Shown piece after piece: positions 47,710-59,987 of a DNA stretch of 64,000 nucleotides (position 1 is the stretch's first letter; each line of letters begins with the position of its first letter). Source of the DNA: Nonomuraea angiospora (GTDB lineage Bacteria > Actinomycetota > Actinomycetes > Streptosporangiales > Streptosporangiaceae); NCBI RefSeq assembly GCF_014873145.1, contig NZ_JADBEK010000001.1:9052001-9116000 (forward strand), in the 5' to 3' direction. The notes under the pieces were generated by a model that was given only the letters and a program-made list of their open reading frames with translations, made no database searches and was not told the DNA's origin. The position numbers and the translations under genes were made by a program.

Positions 47710-48864
47710 ATGCCTCTCGCCCTGTTCGCCCTCGCGATCAGCGCCTTCGGCATCGGGACCACGGAGTTCATCATCAACGGGCTGCTGCCCGAGGTGGCGG
47801 CCGACTTCCACGTGACCATCCCGGCCGCCGGCCTGCTCGTGTCCGGCTACGCCCTGGGCGTGGCGGTCGGCGGGCCGCCGCTCACCATGCTCGGCGGGCG
47901 CCTGTCGCGCAAGACCATGCTGCTGTCGCTGATGGTGCTGTTCATCGCCGGGAACCTGCTGTCGGCGCTGGCGCCCTCGTACGCGGTGCTGATGACCGGC
48001 CGGTTCCTGTCGGCCTTCGCCCACGGGGCGTACTTCGGGGTCGGTTCCGTGGTGGCCGCCGGCCTGGTGGCGCCGCAGAAGCGGGCCAGCGCCATCGCCA
48101 TGATGTTCACCGGCCTCACGCTCGCCAACGTCCTGGGCGTGCCCCTGGGCACCTGGATCGGCCAGGCGTTCGGCTGGCGGGCCACGTTCTGGGTCGTGGT
48201 GGCGATCGGCGTGGCCGGGCTCGCCGGCGTCCTCGCCCTCGTCCCGCGGCAGCCGCGCCCGACCGGGAGCGTCGTGCGGGAGCTGGCGACGTTCCGCAAG
48301 GCCGGCGTCTGGTTGGCCCTCGGGATGACCGTCTTCGGCTTCGCCCCGGTCTTCGCCGTCATCACGTTCATCGCGCCCGTCATGACCGGCGTGGGCGGCT
48401 TCTCGCCCGGCGCCGTGCCCGTGGTCATGGCCCTGTTCGGGGTCGGCCTCGTGGCGGGCAACCTGATCGGCGGCAAGCTGGCCGACCGGGCGGTCATGCC
48501 CAGCATCTACGGCTCGGTCGCCCTGCTCACCCTGCTGGCCGTGGCGGTGGCCCTGGTGTCGGGCAACCAGGTGGCCTTCGTGATCACCATCACGCTGTTC
48601 GGGGTGGCCGCCTTCGCCACGGTCCCGCCCCTGCAGACCCGCGTCCTGGACGCCGCCGCCGGCGCCCCCACGCTCGCCTCCGCGGCCAACATCGGGGCCT
48701 TCAACCTGGGCAACGCGATCGGCTCCTTCGCGGCCGGCCTCACCATCGACGCCGGCTTCGGCTACACCGCCCCCGCCTGGACCGCGGCCCTGCTGGGCCT
48801 GGCGGGGCTGGCCGTGGCGGGAGCGGCGGGCCTCCAGGCCCGCCGCCTGGTGCCGGCCACCTAG
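47710..48864 (+). CDS. MFS transporter (DHA1/AraJ-like exporter)
   Basis: A 384-residue major facilitator with twelve predicted helices. The N-terminal FALAISAFGIGTTEFIINGL and the VSGYALGVAVGGPP motif in helix 2, with GGRLSRKTML as the motif A-like loop, are typical of drug/sugar exporters of the DHA1 group. It is divergent from the MarR gene, which probably controls it. TGAGGAG lies ahead of ATG 47710. Its TAG stop shares a CTAG palindrome with the stop of the convergent Ogt gene. Substrate unknown. Confidence 0.92.
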   Translation: MPLALFALAISAFGIGTTEFIINGLLPEVAADFHVTIPAAGLLVSGYALGVAVGGPPLTMLGGRLSRKTMLLSLMVLFIAGNLLSALAPSYAVLMTGRFLSAFAHGAYFGVGSVVAAGLVAPQKRASAIAMMFTGLTLANVLGVPLGTWIGQAFGWRATFWVVVAIGVAGLAGVLALVPRQPRPTGSVVRELATFRKAGVWLALGMTVFGFAPVFAVITFIAPVMTGVGGFSPGAVPVVMALFGVGLVAGNLIGGKLADRAVMPSIYGSVALLTLLAVAVALVSGNQVAFVITITLFGVAAFATVPPLQTRVLDAAAGAPTLASAANIGAFNLGNAIGSFAAGLTIDAGFGYTAPAWTAALLGLAGLAVAGAAGLQARRLVPAT

Positions 48865-49361
48865 ACCGCGCGGGACTCGTGGGCGATCAGCCACTCCTTG
48901 ACCGGCACGCCGTAGTAGTAGCCGCCGTAGCCCCCGACGCTGGGCAGGACCCGGTGGCAGGGGACGAAGGGCGCGATGAGGTTCTGCGCGCAGGCCGAGC
49001 CGGCCGCCCGGGCGGCCGTCCTGGGCATGCCCGCCCGCTCGGCCAGCTCCGCGTACGAGACCGTGGTCCCCGCCTTGACCTCGCGCAACGCGGCGTGGAG
49101 CCGCTTGCGGGTGGCCGTGCCCGGCTGGGAGACCCGGACGGCGTCCAGGGCGTCCAGGTCCCCGGCCAGGTACGCCCGGACCGCCTCGGAGGCGGCCCCG
49201 AGGTCGTCCACGACCTCCAGGCCCTCCGACTGCAGCTCGGGCGTGAGGCGTACGAACATCTCCGTCGGGTCGGCGGTGAAGCCGGCCGCCACCACGACGC
49301 CCTCGCGGGACAGCAGGGACAGCGGGCCCACCGGGGTCGGGATGAGCTGGGCAGCGATCAT
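48861..49361 (-). CDS. ogt: Methylated-DNA-[protein]-cysteine S-methyltransferase
   Basis: A 166-residue suicide alkyltransferase that repairs O6-alkylguanine. The active-site PCHR motif sits in IAPFVPCHRVLPSVGGYGG, and the helix-turn-helix TTVSYAELAERAGMPRTAAR with the Arg finger is present. The N-terminal RNase H-like domain begins IPTPVGPLSLLSREG. ATG 49361 overlaps the stop of the upstream Ada-AlkA gene (ATGA), so it is the second gene of an alkylation-repair operon. Its TAG stop overlaps the MFS stop. Confidence 0.94.
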   Translation of the reverse strand: MIAAQLIPTPVGPLSLLSREGVVVAAGFTADPTEMFVRLTPELQSEGLEVVDDLGAASEAVRAYLAGDLDALDAVRVSQPGTATRKRLHAALREVKAGTTVSYAELAERAGMPRTAARAAGSACAQNLIAPFVPCHRVLPSVGGYGGYYYGVPVKEWLIAHESRAV

Positions 49362-50737
49362 GATGAGCTCCAAAGGTGCAGGGCGGCGTAGGCCCGCCAG
49401 GGCCGCCACCGCTCGATGTGGTCGTCGGGGATGCCCAGGCAGGCCATGCGCTTCCTGAGCACGAGGTCGCCGGTGGGCCACGCGTCCGGGTCGCGCAGCG
49501 CCCGGAGCGCGATGTAGCTGGCCGTCCACGGGCCGATGCCCGGGACTTCGAGCAGGTCCGACACCGCCTCGGCGGGGTCCTGGCCGCCGTCGAGGTCCAG
49601 GCGGCCCTCCACCAGGTGGCCGGCCAGGTGCTTCAGCGTGTCGATCCGGCGGTTGGTCAGGCCCACGCCGGTCAGGTCGGTCTCCAGGAGTTCGGCGGGG
49701 GTGGGGAAGAGCGGGCCGGGGGCCTTGGCGACGATGCGGCCGAGGAGGGTCCGGGCGCCGGCCACCGAGATCTGCTGGCCCACCACCGCGCGTACGGCCA
49801 GCTCGAAGCCGTCGAACGCGCCCGGCACCCGCAGCCCGGGACGGGCCGTCACCAGGGGCCCGAGCGAGGTCTGCTCAAGGATCTCCGAGATGGCGGAGGG
49901 GTCGGCGTCGAGGTCGAGCAGGCGGCGGCAGCGCGCCACGACGCGGGCGAGCTGCCGCGTGTCGTCCATCACGACGTCCAGGGCTATGTGGTCCCGTCGT
50001 GGTGTGAGCGTGATCGTCCCGCCTGGCACGGCTCGCGCGTACGACGTCCGGTCCGCCACCTCCAGCCCCGGGATGGCGCGGGCCGCCAGGAACGCGAAGA
50101 CCCCCTCCACGTCGTACGGCTCGCGCCGGTGCAGCCGCAGCCGCAGCGTCGCGTCGCAGACCCGCGGGCCCGCCGTGGCCCGCAGCTCGCTGGGCGTGAA
50201 GCCGTAGGTCTCCCGCATCGTCGCGTTGAACTGCCGCACGCTCCCGAACCCCGCCGCGAACGCCACCTCCGTGACCGGCAGCCCCGTCTCCGTCAGCAGC
50301 TGCTTGGCCAGCAGCAGCCGCTTGGTCCGCGCGACCGCCAGCGGCCCGACGCCCAGCTCGGCCACGAACAGCCGGTGCAGGTGCCGCTCGGTGATGTGCA
50401 GTCGCTGGGCCAGCCCCGCCACGCCCTGCTCGTCCGCCGCGCCGTCGTCGATCAGCCGCAGCGCCCGGCCGACCAGGTCGCCGCGCACGTCCCAGCCCGG
50501 GTCGCCGGGCGAGAGCTCCGGACGGCACCGCTTGCACGGCCGGAACCCCGCCGCCTCGGCCGAGGCCGCGTGCCGGTAGAAGCGCACGTTCCTGGAGGAA
50601 GGCGTACGTGCCGGACAGATCGGACGGCAGTAGATGCGCGTCGTCGTCACCGCCGTGTAGAAGCGCCCGTCGAACCGTGCGTCCCTGGCGGAGACGGCCC
50701 GGTAGCAGGAGTCGAAGTCGAGCTGGAGTGGTGACAT
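49358..50737 (-). CDS. Ada-AlkA fusion: adaptive-response regulator/DNA glycosylase
   Basis: A 459-residue fusion. Residues 1-75 are the Ada zinc domain with Cys37, Cys41, Cys68 and Cys71 at the positions of the E. coli Zn ligands. An AraC-type helix-turn-helix domain follows (LHITERHLHRLFVAELGVGP, EVAFAAGFGSVRQFNATMRE). The C-terminal half is an AlkA glycosylase with AVVGQQISVAGARTLL and the HhH-GPD segment VPGIGPWTASYIALRAL ending in the TGD catalytic Asp. It both senses methyl phosphotriesters and removes alkylated bases. There is no Ogt domain in it; that function is the adjacent gene. ATG 50737 is supported by MSPLQLDFDSCYRAV homology. Confidence 0.94.
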   Translation of the reverse strand: MSPLQLDFDSCYRAVSARDARFDGRFYTAVTTTRIYCRPICPARTPSSRNVRFYRHAASAEAAGFRPCKRCRPELSPGDPGWDVRGDLVGRALRLIDDGAADEQGVAGLAQRLHITERHLHRLFVAELGVGPLAVARTKRLLLAKQLLTETGLPVTEVAFAAGFGSVRQFNATMRETYGFTPSELRATAGPRVCDATLRLRLHRREPYDVEGVFAFLAARAIPGLEVADRTSYARAVPGGTITLTPRRDHIALDVVMDDTRQLARVVARCRRLLDLDADPSAISEILEQTSLGPLVTARPGLRVPGAFDGFELAVRAVVGQQISVAGARTLLGRIVAKAPGPLFPTPAELLETDLTGVGLTNRRIDTLKHLAGHLVEGRLDLDGGQDPAEAVSDLLEVPGIGPWTASYIALRALRDPDAWPTGDLVLRKRMACLGIPDDHIERWRPWRAYAALHLWSSS

Positions 50738-50856
50738 GCCTCCGACACTAGGCGCTCCCCGAGGGCGCCGACTGGCGGAAATCGGACGTGAGCGTCGAAC
50801 GGCAGGTCAGCAGGCCGGGCCGGGTGACCTGCGGAAATCGGACACCCGGCGCACGG

Positions 50857-51798
50857 CTACTTGGACGAGACGCCCACGCCCAGGTCGAACTCCCGGTAGA
50901 CCCGGGCCCAGAAGCCGTCGCGCAGCCACACCCGGGCCTCCGGGTAGGGGCGCAGCGAGTGGCCGAGCTCCTTCTCCGCCTCGATCAGCAGCTCGGTGTC
51001 GATCACGGTCGGCAGGATGGGCCCCGGCAGCAGGTCGCGGATGTTGTCGCGGCCACGGGTGAGGATCCACTTCTGGGCCACGTGCTCGCCCACGTCCTCC
51101 ACGCGCGGGCGGCTCGGCCCGAGCTTGGCCACCTGGCCCGGCTTGGCGTGCGGCTTGACCGGCGTGCGCCCGGCGAAGACCTGGGCGGGCGACGGGGCCG
51201 CGGCCGGCGGAGTGACCGGGACGGGCTGGGGAGCACGGCTGAAAAAGGGCCTCAGGAAATCAGCGGAGATCACTTCCACGGTGTCGGACTCCCACACCAG
51301 GCGCTCGGCCTGGTTGGTGCCGTATGGCGGCTCGACGCCCCACAGGTGGATCCGCACTCCGTACGCCTGCGCCGCCTCGACCGCCGGAACCATGTCCTCA
51401 TCGCCTGCCAGCAGGATCGTGTCGGTCACCGCATGATGCCGGGCCAGCGCCTCCAGATCGCTCCTGATCTGCGCGTCCACGCCCTTCTGCTGGCCACGGG
51501 CGTTCAGGTTGCCAAGCCGCACCTTGACCCACGGGAGCTGGGCGATGACCCGCTGGTCGACGGTGGGCACACGGTCACGGGCGGCGTCATACCAATAGAT
51601 CCGCAGAAGTTCGCCGGAAGTACGTTCCTCTGCATGTTTCTGTAGACTCTGGATGAGTTCATCGGCGGCCACCCGATATTCCTTGCGTTCCTTGGCACCG
51701 AGCAGCACTTCACCCGCCGCCGCGTACAGATAACCGACATCCACCAGGACGGCGTACTTGGCTGCCACAGGATGCGGCATGAGGTCTGGGATGGCCAT
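50857..51798 (-). CDS. NYN domain (PIN-like) putative ribonuclease
   Basis: A 313-residue protein. The NYN domain spans residues 14-185: VLVDVGYLYAAAGEV with the first acidic residue, IYWYDAARDR, then GVDAQIRSDLEAL and ILLAGDEDMVPAVEAAQAYG carrying the acidic metal-binding set. A Pro-rich linker leads to a C-terminal domain (DNIRDLLPGPILPTVIDTEL). NYN proteins of this LabA-like group are metal-dependent RNases. It has its own AT-rich promoter region after the accE gene. GGAGG lies close before ATG 51798. The RNA target is unknown. Confidence 0.85.
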   Translation of the reverse strand: MAIPDLMPHPVAAKYAVLVDVGYLYAAAGEVLLGAKERKEYRVAADELIQSLQKHAEERTSGELLRIYWYDAARDRVPTVDQRVIAQLPWVKVRLGNLNARGQQKGVDAQIRSDLEALARHHAVTDTILLAGDEDMVPAVEAAQAYGVRIHLWGVEPPYGTNQAERLVWESDTVEVISADFLRPFFSRAPQPVPVTPPAAAPSPAQVFAGRTPVKPHAKPGQVAKLGPSRPRVEDVGEHVAQKWILTRGRDNIRDLLPGPILPTVIDTELLIEAEKELGHSLRPYPEARVWLRDGFWARVYREFDLGVGVSSK

Positions 51799-51909
51799 GT
51801 CGTCCTCCAGGCCGCGGTGTTAGTTGATCGGCTGACTATATACGCCTACTTTCTCTAGATAGTCCCAACTCCCGGGGAACTTGACACCCGATTCTCAGGA
51901 TCTATCTAG
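51799..51909 (-). promoter_or_regulatory. AT-rich promoter region of the NYN gene with CTAGATAG inverted repeat
   Basis: This gap is strongly AT-rich for the genome. CTAGATAG (51855-51862) and CTATCTAG (51902-51909) form a perfect 8-bp inverted repeat with a 39-base spacer; the second arm overlaps the accE stop. A TATATA-like stretch on the minus strand near 51838 may be the -10. Confidence 0.35.
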
Positions 51910-52115
51910 GGTAGTGCGCTCATCCGCCATGCCGACTTCCCTGGGACGACAGGCTTACGCATACCTCTGGCTGGGTTTCGCCACCTTTGCCGACGCGGCT
52001 CCGGAGACGCCTCGGGTTCGGCGTGCGAGCTCTGCCGCGCGACGAGTACGGCCACCAACGCCGCGATCTCCTCGGGCGTGGCGTTCCCCCGGACAATTCG
52101 CAGATCTGGCGTCAT
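51906..52115 (-). CDS. accE: Acyl-CoA carboxylase epsilon subunit
   Basis: A 69-residue small subunit found only with actinobacterial acyl-CoA carboxylases. It starts [20 protein letters not shown], the family signature, and ends in the basic, Trp-containing tail [11 protein letters not shown] to [11 protein letters not shown]. It stabilises or activates the alpha-beta complex. ATG 52115 overlaps the stop of the beta-subunit gene, so the two are coupled. Confidence 0.92.
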   Translation of the reverse strand: MTPDLRIVRGNATPEEIAALVAVLVARQSSHAEPEASPEPRRQRWRNPARGMRKPVVPGKSAWRMSALP

Positions 52116-53701
52116 AGCGGGATGTTCCCATGCTTCTTGGGCGGGAGCGTCGCCCGCTTGTTCCTGAGGGCCCGCAGCGCCCTGACGACCTGGGCCCGGG
52201 TCTCGGACGGCCGGATCACCGCGTCCACGTAGCCGCGCTCGGCCGCGATGTACGGATTGGCCAGCGTGTCCTCGTACTCGGTGACGAGCCGGGCGCGCTC
52301 GGCCTCGGGGTCGTCGGAGGCGGCGAGCTCGCGCCGGTAGAGGATGTTGACCGCGCCCTGTGCCCCCATGACCGCGATCTGGGCCGTAGGCCAGGCCAGG
52401 TTGACGTCCGCGCCGAGGTGCTTGGAGCCCATGACGTCGTACGCGCCGCCGTACGCCTTGCGCGTGATCACCGTGATCAGCGGCACCGTGGCCTCGGCGT
52501 AGGCGTAGAGGAGCTTGGCGCCCCGGCGGATGATTCCGTTCCATTCCTGATCGGTTCCTGGGAGGAATCCCGGCACATCCACAAATGTCAGTATCGGAAT
52601 ATTAAAGGCATCACATGTTCGAATAAATCGGGCGGCCTTCTCCGATGCGTTGATATCCAGACATCCTGCGAAATGCATGGGCTGGTTGGCCACGACCCCG
52701 ACCGGCTGGCCGTCCACCCGGCCGTACCCGACCACGATGTTCGGCGCGAACAGCGCGTGGACCTCCAGGAACTCCCCGTCGTCCAGCACGTGCTCGATGA
52801 CCCGGTGCATGTCGTACGGCTGGTTGGCCGAGTCGGGGATCAGCTCGTCGAGCTCCGGATCGGGCTCCAGGTCGGCGGCGGGCTCGAAGGCGGGGGCCTC
52901 GTCCAGGTTGTTCGACGGCAGGTACGACAGCAGCGCCTTGACGTACTCCAGCGCGTCGTCCTCGTCGGTGGCCTGGTAGTGGGCCACGCCCGACTTCGTG
53001 TTGTGCGTGTGCGCCCCGCCGAGCTCCTCGAACGTGACCTCCTCGCCCGTCACCGTCTTGATCACATCCGGGCCGGTGATGAACATCTGGGACGTCTGAT
53101 CCACCATCACCACGAAGTCGGTCAGCGCGGGGGAGTAGACGTGACCGCCGGCCGCGGCGCCCATGATGAGCGAGATCTGCGGGATCACCCCGGACGCGTG
53201 CACGTTGCGCTTGAAGATCTCCGCGTAGAGGCCGAGCGCGACCACGCCTTCCTGGATGCGCGCGCCGCCGCCCTCGTTGATGCCGATGATCGGGCACCCG
53301 GTCTTGATCGCCAGGTCGAGCACCTTGACGATCTTCTCGCCGTACACCTCGCCGAGCGAGCCGCCGAACACCGTCACGTCCTGCGAGAACACGCACACCT
53401 GCCGGCCGTCGACCGTGCCGTGCCCGGTGATGACGCCGTCGCCGTACGGCCGCCGCTTCTCCAGCCCGAACATCGTGGACCGGTGCCTGGCGAACTCGTC
53501 GAACTCCACGAACGAGCCCTCGTCCAGCAGCGCGAGCACCCGCTCCCTGGCGGTCATCTTGCCCTTGGCGTGCTGCTTGTCCACGGCCGCCGCGGAGCCC
53601 GCGTGCGCGGCCTCGTCGAGCCGCCGCTCCAGGTCGGCGATCTTCCCGGCGGTGGTGTGGATGTCTGGCTTGTCCGGCAACTCCTCGGCAGCAGTGCTCA
53701 T
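52112..53701 (-). CDS. accB: Acyl-CoA carboxylase beta subunit (propionyl/acyl-CoA carboxyltransferase)
   Basis: A 529-residue carboxyltransferase. It begins with an N-terminal helix ([17 protein letters not shown]), then [16 protein letters not shown] and [19 protein letters not shown]. Two oxyanion loops are marked by [13 protein letters not shown] and the later [11 protein letters not shown]. It transfers carboxyl from biotin on the alpha subunit to propionyl- or acyl-CoA, supplying methylmalonyl-CoA for lipid or polyketide synthesis. ATG 53701 is chosen by homology; the open frame runs much further upstream only because stop codons are rare in antisense of GC-rich genes. The epsilon subunit is coupled downstream. 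It matches AccD5/PccB by motif. Confidence 0.95.
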   Translation of the reverse strand: MSTAAEELPDKPDIHTTAGKIADLERRLDEAAHAGSAAAVDKQHAKGKMTARERVLALLDEGSFVEFDEFARHRSTMFGLEKRRPYGDGVITGHGTVDGRQVCVFSQDVTVFGGSLGEVYGEKIVKVLDLAIKTGCPIIGINEGGGARIQEGVVALGLYAEIFKRNVHASGVIPQISLIMGAAAGGHVYSPALTDFVVMVDQTSQMFITGPDVIKTVTGEEVTFEELGGAHTHNTKSGVAHYQATDEDDALEYVKALLSYLPSNNLDEAPAFEPAADLEPDPELDELIPDSANQPYDMHRVIEHVLDDGEFLEVHALFAPNIVVGYGRVDGQPVGVVANQPMHFAGCLDINASEKAARFIRTCDAFNIPILTFVDVPGFLPGTDQEWNGIIRRGAKLLYAYAEATVPLITVITRKAYGGAYDVMGSKHLGADVNLAWPTAQIAVMGAQGAVNILYRRELAASDDPEAERARLVTEYEDTLANPYIAAERGYVDAVIRPSETRAQVVRALRALRNKRATLPPKKHGNIPL

Positions 53702-53725
53702 GCGCGCAAGGCTAGTCCTTCCTCC

Positions 53726-53731
53726 TAGAGT
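53726..53731 (+). promoter_or_regulatory. Candidate -10 box for leaderless ABC ATPase transcript
   Basis: TAGAGT ends six bases before the ATG at 53738 and no Shine-Dalgarno site lies between. This fits a leaderless actinobacterial promoter. Confidence 0.4.
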
Positions 53732-53737
53732 GGATCC

Positions 53738-54502
53738 ATGACGGATGCGGTTCGCACGCACGGGCTGTTCAAGCGCTACGGGCCGCAGGTCGCGGTGGCG
53801 GGCGTCGATCTGGTGGTGCCGTCGGGGAGTTTCGCGGGCCTGGTCGGGCCCAACGGCGCGGGCAAGACCACCACGCTCAGCATGATCACCGGGCTGCTCC
53901 GGCCAGACGGCGGCACGGCCGAGGTCGACGGGTTCCACGTCTGGCGCGATCCCGTGGAGGTCAAGACGCGCATCGGGGTGCTGCCGGAGGGGCTGCGGCT
54001 GTTCGAGCGGCTGTCGGGCCGCGAGCTGCTCCTCTACAACGGCCGGCTGCGCGGCATCCCCAAGGCCGACGTCGAGCGGCGCGCGGATGAGCTGCTGGCC
54101 GTGATGGACCTGACCGGCGCCGCCGACAAGCTCGTCATCGACTACTCCACCGGCATGCGCAAGAAGATCGGCCTGGCCGCCGCGCTGCTGCACAACCCGT
54201 CCGTGCTCTTCCTGGACGAGCCGTTCGAGGGCGTCGACCCGGTCAGCGCCAACACGCTCACCGACGTGCTCCAGCGCTTCACGGCGTCCGGCTCGACGGT
54301 GATCTTCTCCAGCCACGTGATGGACCTGGTCGAGCGGCTGTGCGACTGGGTGTCGGTGATGAGCGCGGGCCACATCGTGACCCAGGGGCCGCTGGCGGAC
54401 GTACGCGGCGGGCGCAGCCTCAACCAGGCGTTCCTCGAGCTGGTCGGCGGTTCGCGCGACAACGGCGAGGGCCTCACGTGGCTCGGCGCCAACCCCAGGT
54501 GA
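53738..54502 (+). CDS. ABC transporter ATP-binding protein
   Basis: A 254-residue ATPase. Walker A is [12 protein letters not shown] near residue 40, the signature is [16 protein letters not shown] (S-T-G-M rather than S-G-G-Q) and Walker B is [15 protein letters not shown], followed by the switch His in [11 protein letters not shown]. This variant signature is common in ABC-2 exporters. It is divergent from the carboxylase beta gene and followed by its permease after 34 bases. Substrate unknown. Confidence 0.93.
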   Translation: MTDAVRTHGLFKRYGPQVAVAGVDLVVPSGSFAGLVGPNGAGKTTTLSMITGLLRPDGGTAEVDGFHVWRDPVEVKTRIGVLPEGLRLFERLSGRELLLYNGRLRGIPKADVERRADELLAVMDLTGAADKLVIDYSTGMRKKIGLAAALLHNPSVLFLDEPFEGVDPVSANTLTDVLQRFTASGSTVIFSSHVMDLVERLCDWVSVMSAGHIVTQGPLADVRGGRSLNQAFLELVGGSRDNGEGLTWLGANPR

Positions 54503-54536
54503 CACCCGTGAGCCCCGCCGCACCCGAGGAGTCCCG

Positions 54537-56096
54537 TTGACCACCGTGGCCCTGTTCGCGCAGCTCAAGCTCCGGTTACTGGCCGGAAACCTGCGCGGAG
54601 ACCTGCAGCGCAAGCTCGGCTTCGTCTTCACCCTGCTCATCGCCACCGGCCTGGCCCTGCTCGGCTTCTTCCTGATGAGCCTGCTCCGGCTGGCGCCCCA
54701 CGACGTCGCCGCCGACCTGGTGATCGTCGCGTTCACGTTCTTCCTCATCGGCTGGATGATCGTGCCGCTGATGGCGTTCGGCCTGGACGACACGCTCGAC
54801 CCGGCCAAGCTGTCGCTCCTGCCGCTGCGCACCGGGCAGCTCGCGGTCGGCATGTTCACCGCGTCCGTGACCGGGGTCTGGCCGCTGGCCATCCTGATCG
54901 TCATGGCAGGCGCGCTGGTGGGGGTGGCGACGGGCGCCGGCGGCGTGCTGCTCGGGGTGCCGGCGGTGCTGCTGCAGTTCGCGCTCTGCGTGGTGACGTC
55001 GCGGCTGATCACCACCTCGCTCTCCAGCGCGCTGCGCACCCGGCGGGGCCGTGACGTGCTGGCGGTGGCGGCGCTGCTGGTGGTCGTGCTCGCGCAGCTG
55101 CCCAACCTCGTGATGAACCGCGGCCTCGGCGACCCAGAGGCCATGCTGCGCCAACTGGCGGGCGTGCTCAGGTGGACCCCGCCGGGCATGGCGGCCCATG
55201 CGATGGCCGACGGCGGCCTGGCCGGGCTGGCCGAGCTCGCGCTGGTGGCCGTGATCGTGGTGGCGCTCGGCCTGCTGTGGATCAAGGCGCTGGGCCGGGC
55301 CCTGGTGACGCCCGACGTCTCCACCCAGGCCGCGTCCGTGCGCAAGGAGAGTGGCCTGGTCGACCGGTTCCTGCCGGACGGGCCGCTGGCGGCCGTGGTG
55401 ACCAAGGAGCTGAAGTACATCAGGCGCGAGCCCAGGTCCCGCGTGGGCTGGTTCAGCGCGATCGTGGTCACCGTCGTGGTGGCGTTCTCGCTGAGCAGGA
55501 GCACCGGCGGCACGGAGGCCAGTGCGATCGTCCCCACCTGCGTCGGAGCCCTGATGATCGCGCTGCAGTCGGGCAACGCGTTCGGCATCGACGGCCGCTC
55601 GTTGTGGATGAACGCCGTGGTGTTCGGCTCCGAACGCGGGCTGGCCACCGACCTGGCCGGGCGCCACCTGGCCAACGCGTCGATCGCCGTGCCGCTGCTC
55701 GCGGTGATCGCGGCTGCCACCGGCCTGTTCACCGGCCACCCCGGCATGATCGTCCCGGCGGCGCTGGCCGGGTGGGGCGCACTCGGCATCGGGCTCGGCG
55801 TCGGGTCGGTGACCAGCGTGGTGGTCCCGTACACCGTGCCCGAGCGGATGAACGCCTTCAGCGGCGCCGCGCCCGGGCAGGGCGGCCAGGCGTTCGCCTC
55901 CGCCTTGGGGGCCACGCTCGGCATCGCGCTGCTGTCGCTGCCGTTCGTGGTGCCGCTGGCGTTCGGCTGGTTCTGGGTGTGCGCCGTGGCGCCGTTCTAC
56001 GGGCTGCTGGTGGAGGCGCTCGGCAGGCGCCTGGCCGCCAGGATCGGATTCGCCCGGATGCCGGAGCTGCTGGGAGCTGTTTCCAAAGGTAGTTGA
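54537..56096 (+). CDS. ABC transporter permease
   Basis: A 519-residue membrane protein with about ten to twelve hydrophobic segments, for example [38 protein letters not shown] and [20 protein letters not shown]. It matches large permeases paired with ABC-2 type ATPases. The TTG start at 54537 is chosen because GAGGAG lies six bases upstream. It is coupled with the ATPase at 53738. The TGA stop lies 65 bases before the PEP carboxylase start. Confidence 0.88.
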   Translation: MTTVALFAQLKLRLLAGNLRGDLQRKLGFVFTLLIATGLALLGFFLMSLLRLAPHDVAADLVIVAFTFFLIGWMIVPLMAFGLDDTLDPAKLSLLPLRTGQLAVGMFTASVTGVWPLAILIVMAGALVGVATGAGGVLLGVPAVLLQFALCVVTSRLITTSLSSALRTRRGRDVLAVAALLVVVLAQLPNLVMNRGLGDPEAMLRQLAGVLRWTPPGMAAHAMADGGLAGLAELALVAVIVVALGLLWIKALGRALVTPDVSTQAASVRKESGLVDRFLPDGPLAAVVTKELKYIRREPRSRVGWFSAIVVTVVVAFSLSRSTGGTEASAIVPTCVGALMIALQSGNAFGIDGRSLWMNAVVFGSERGLATDLAGRHLANASIAVPLLAVIAAATGLFTGHPGMIVPAALAGWGALGIGLGVGSVTSVVVPYTVPERMNAFSGAAPGQGGQAFASALGATLGIALLSLPFVVPLAFGWFWVCAVAPFYGLLVEALGRRLAARIGFARMPELLGAVSKGS

Positions 56097-56148
56097 GTGG
56101 TCTAGTCCAATGGGCGAGACCGGTCTACGGCTTCCCGGAGCGACTCGA

Positions 56149-56154
56149 TACCCT
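56149..56154 (+). promoter_or_regulatory. Candidate -10 box for leaderless ppc transcript
   Basis: TACCCT ends seven bases before ATG 56162; no ribosome site is present. The same hexamer and spacing precede the regulator gene at 30109. Confidence 0.4.
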
Positions 56155-56161
56155 TCGAAAC

Positions 56162-58783
<2,622 letters not shown>

Positions 58784-58784
58784 A

Positions 58785-58824
58785 CCCGCCTGCCCTCGCT
58801 GGGATCCCAGCGAGGGCAGGCGGG
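58785..58824. terminator. Strong bidirectional terminator after ppc
   Basis: CCCGCCTGCCCTCGCTGGG (58785-58803) pairs perfectly with its complement at 58806-58824, a 19-bp near-perfect palindrome with a two-base centre. It separates the convergent ppc and epoxide hydrolase genes. Confidence 0.9.
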
Positions 58825-58839
58825 CCGGTGCGAGGCGGT

Positions 58840-59919
58840 CTAGCGGAGGCCCTCGAAGAAGGCGATGACGTCGGAGGTGAGGGCCTCCGTCGCGGTGTGC
58901 GCGGTGTAGTGGCCGTGCGCCGGGGCCGGCAGCGTCTTCCAGGAGACGATGTTGGCGTGGTCGCGCTCGGCGAAGCGGCGGATCGACTTGAAGTCGCCCT
59001 CGGCCATCGCCAGCGCGGTCGGCGCCGTGGTGGGCTCCTTGGGCTGCTCCACGCGGGCGTTCTCCCAGTACTGCCGGATGGCAGAGCCGGCGGTCCCGGT
59101 GAACCAGTAGATGGCGGCGTTGGTGAGCACGAAGTCGTCGTCCAGGTCCTCGTCGAAGAGCTGGACGAGCCAGCCCAGGAGCCCGGCGGGGGAGTCGGCG
59201 AGGGCGTGGGCGAGGGTCTGCGGCTGCTGCGAGTGCAGCACGTTGAAGGCGCCCTTCTCCTTCCAGAACCAGTCGAGCACGGCCAGCCCGGCCTGGTCCT
59301 CCTCGCTCAGCCCGGCGAACTCGGCCGGGTCGCCGGAGGGGAAGGAGAACAGCTGCGTGACGTGCACGCCCACGACGTGGTCCGGGTCGATCCTGCCGAC
59401 CTCGGGCGAGATCATCGAGCCGCCGTCGTTGCCGACCGCGCCGTAGCGGGTGTAGCCGAGGCGGGCCATCAGCTCGGCCCACGCCCTGGCGATGCGCTGG
59501 TTGTTCCAGCCCAGCTCGTCGGCGGGGCCGGAGAAGCCGTAGCCGGGGACCGACGGGATGACCAGGTGGAAGTGGCGCGACAGCGGCTCGACGGCCTCCA
59601 GGTACTCGGCGATCGAGCCGGGCCAGCCGTGGGTGAGGATCAGCGCCAGGGCGTCGGGGTTGTCATTGCGTACGTGGATGAAGTGGATGTTCTGCCCGTC
59701 GATCTCGGTGGTGAACTGCGGGTGGGCGTTGAGCCTGGCCTCCTGCGCGCGCCAGTCGAAGCCGTCCCGCCAGTAGCCGACCAGGCGCCTGACCCGCTCG
59801 ACGCTGACGCCCTGGTCGGCTCCGGGGATCTCGTGGGTGAAGCGGGTCAGGGCGAGACGGGCCTGGAGGTCGTCGAGGTCGGTCTGGGGGATCTCGACGC
59901 GGAAGCGGCTGATGCTCAT
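58840..59919 (-). CDS. Epoxide hydrolase (alpha/beta hydrolase)
   Basis: A 359-residue epoxide hydrolase. The EHN-type N-terminal domain (IPQTDLDDLQARLALTRF) is followed by the oxyanion motif HGWPGS, the nucleophile Asp in GNDGGSMISPEVG, cap residues including Tyr in NAAIYWFTGTAG, and a catalytic His near the C-terminus (APAHGHYTAH). It hydrates epoxides to diols. AGGAG lies upstream of ATG 59919. An array of GGAAY/RTTCC half-sites precedes it and suggests control by a TetR-like repressor that is not encoded in this window. Confidence 0.9.
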   Translation of the reverse strand: MSISRFRVEIPQTDLDDLQARLALTRFTHEIPGADQGVSVERVRRLVGYWRDGFDWRAQEARLNAHPQFTTEIDGQNIHFIHVRNDNPDALALILTHGWPGSIAEYLEAVEPLSRHFHLVIPSVPGYGFSGPADELGWNNQRIARAWAELMARLGYTRYGAVGNDGGSMISPEVGRIDPDHVVGVHVTQLFSFPSGDPAEFAGLSEEDQAGLAVLDWFWKEKGAFNVLHSQQPQTLAHALADSPAGLLGWLVQLFDEDLDDDFVLTNAAIYWFTGTAGSAIRQYWENARVEQPKEPTTAPTALAMAEGDFKSIRRFAERDHANIVSWKTLPAPAHGHYTAHTATEALTSDVIAFFEGLR

Positions 59920-59939
59920 GGAAGGCTCCTGGAACAGGC

Positions 59940-59987
59940 GGAACGGTTTGTTCTGTTCCAGAATAGCAGAACGGAATGCTTTATTCC
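59940..59987. promoter_or_regulatory. GGAAC/GTTCC inverted repeats ahead of the epoxide hydrolase gene
   Basis: GGAAC (59940-59944) and GTTCC (59955-59959), then GGAAT (59973-59977) and ATTCC (59983-59987), form two inverted repeats. GTTCTG (59950-59955) and CAGAAC (59967-59972) give a third overlapping one. The cluster lies just upstream of ATG 59919 and overlaps the end of fdhD. It is a likely operator for a dimeric regulator. Confidence 0.45.

Noticed and set aside
53702..55924. N-terminal extension of the carboxylase beta frame, about 740 residues
   Set aside because: The frame stays open only because it is antisense to the ABC transporter genes. Homology to carboxyltransferases begins at the ATG at 53701.
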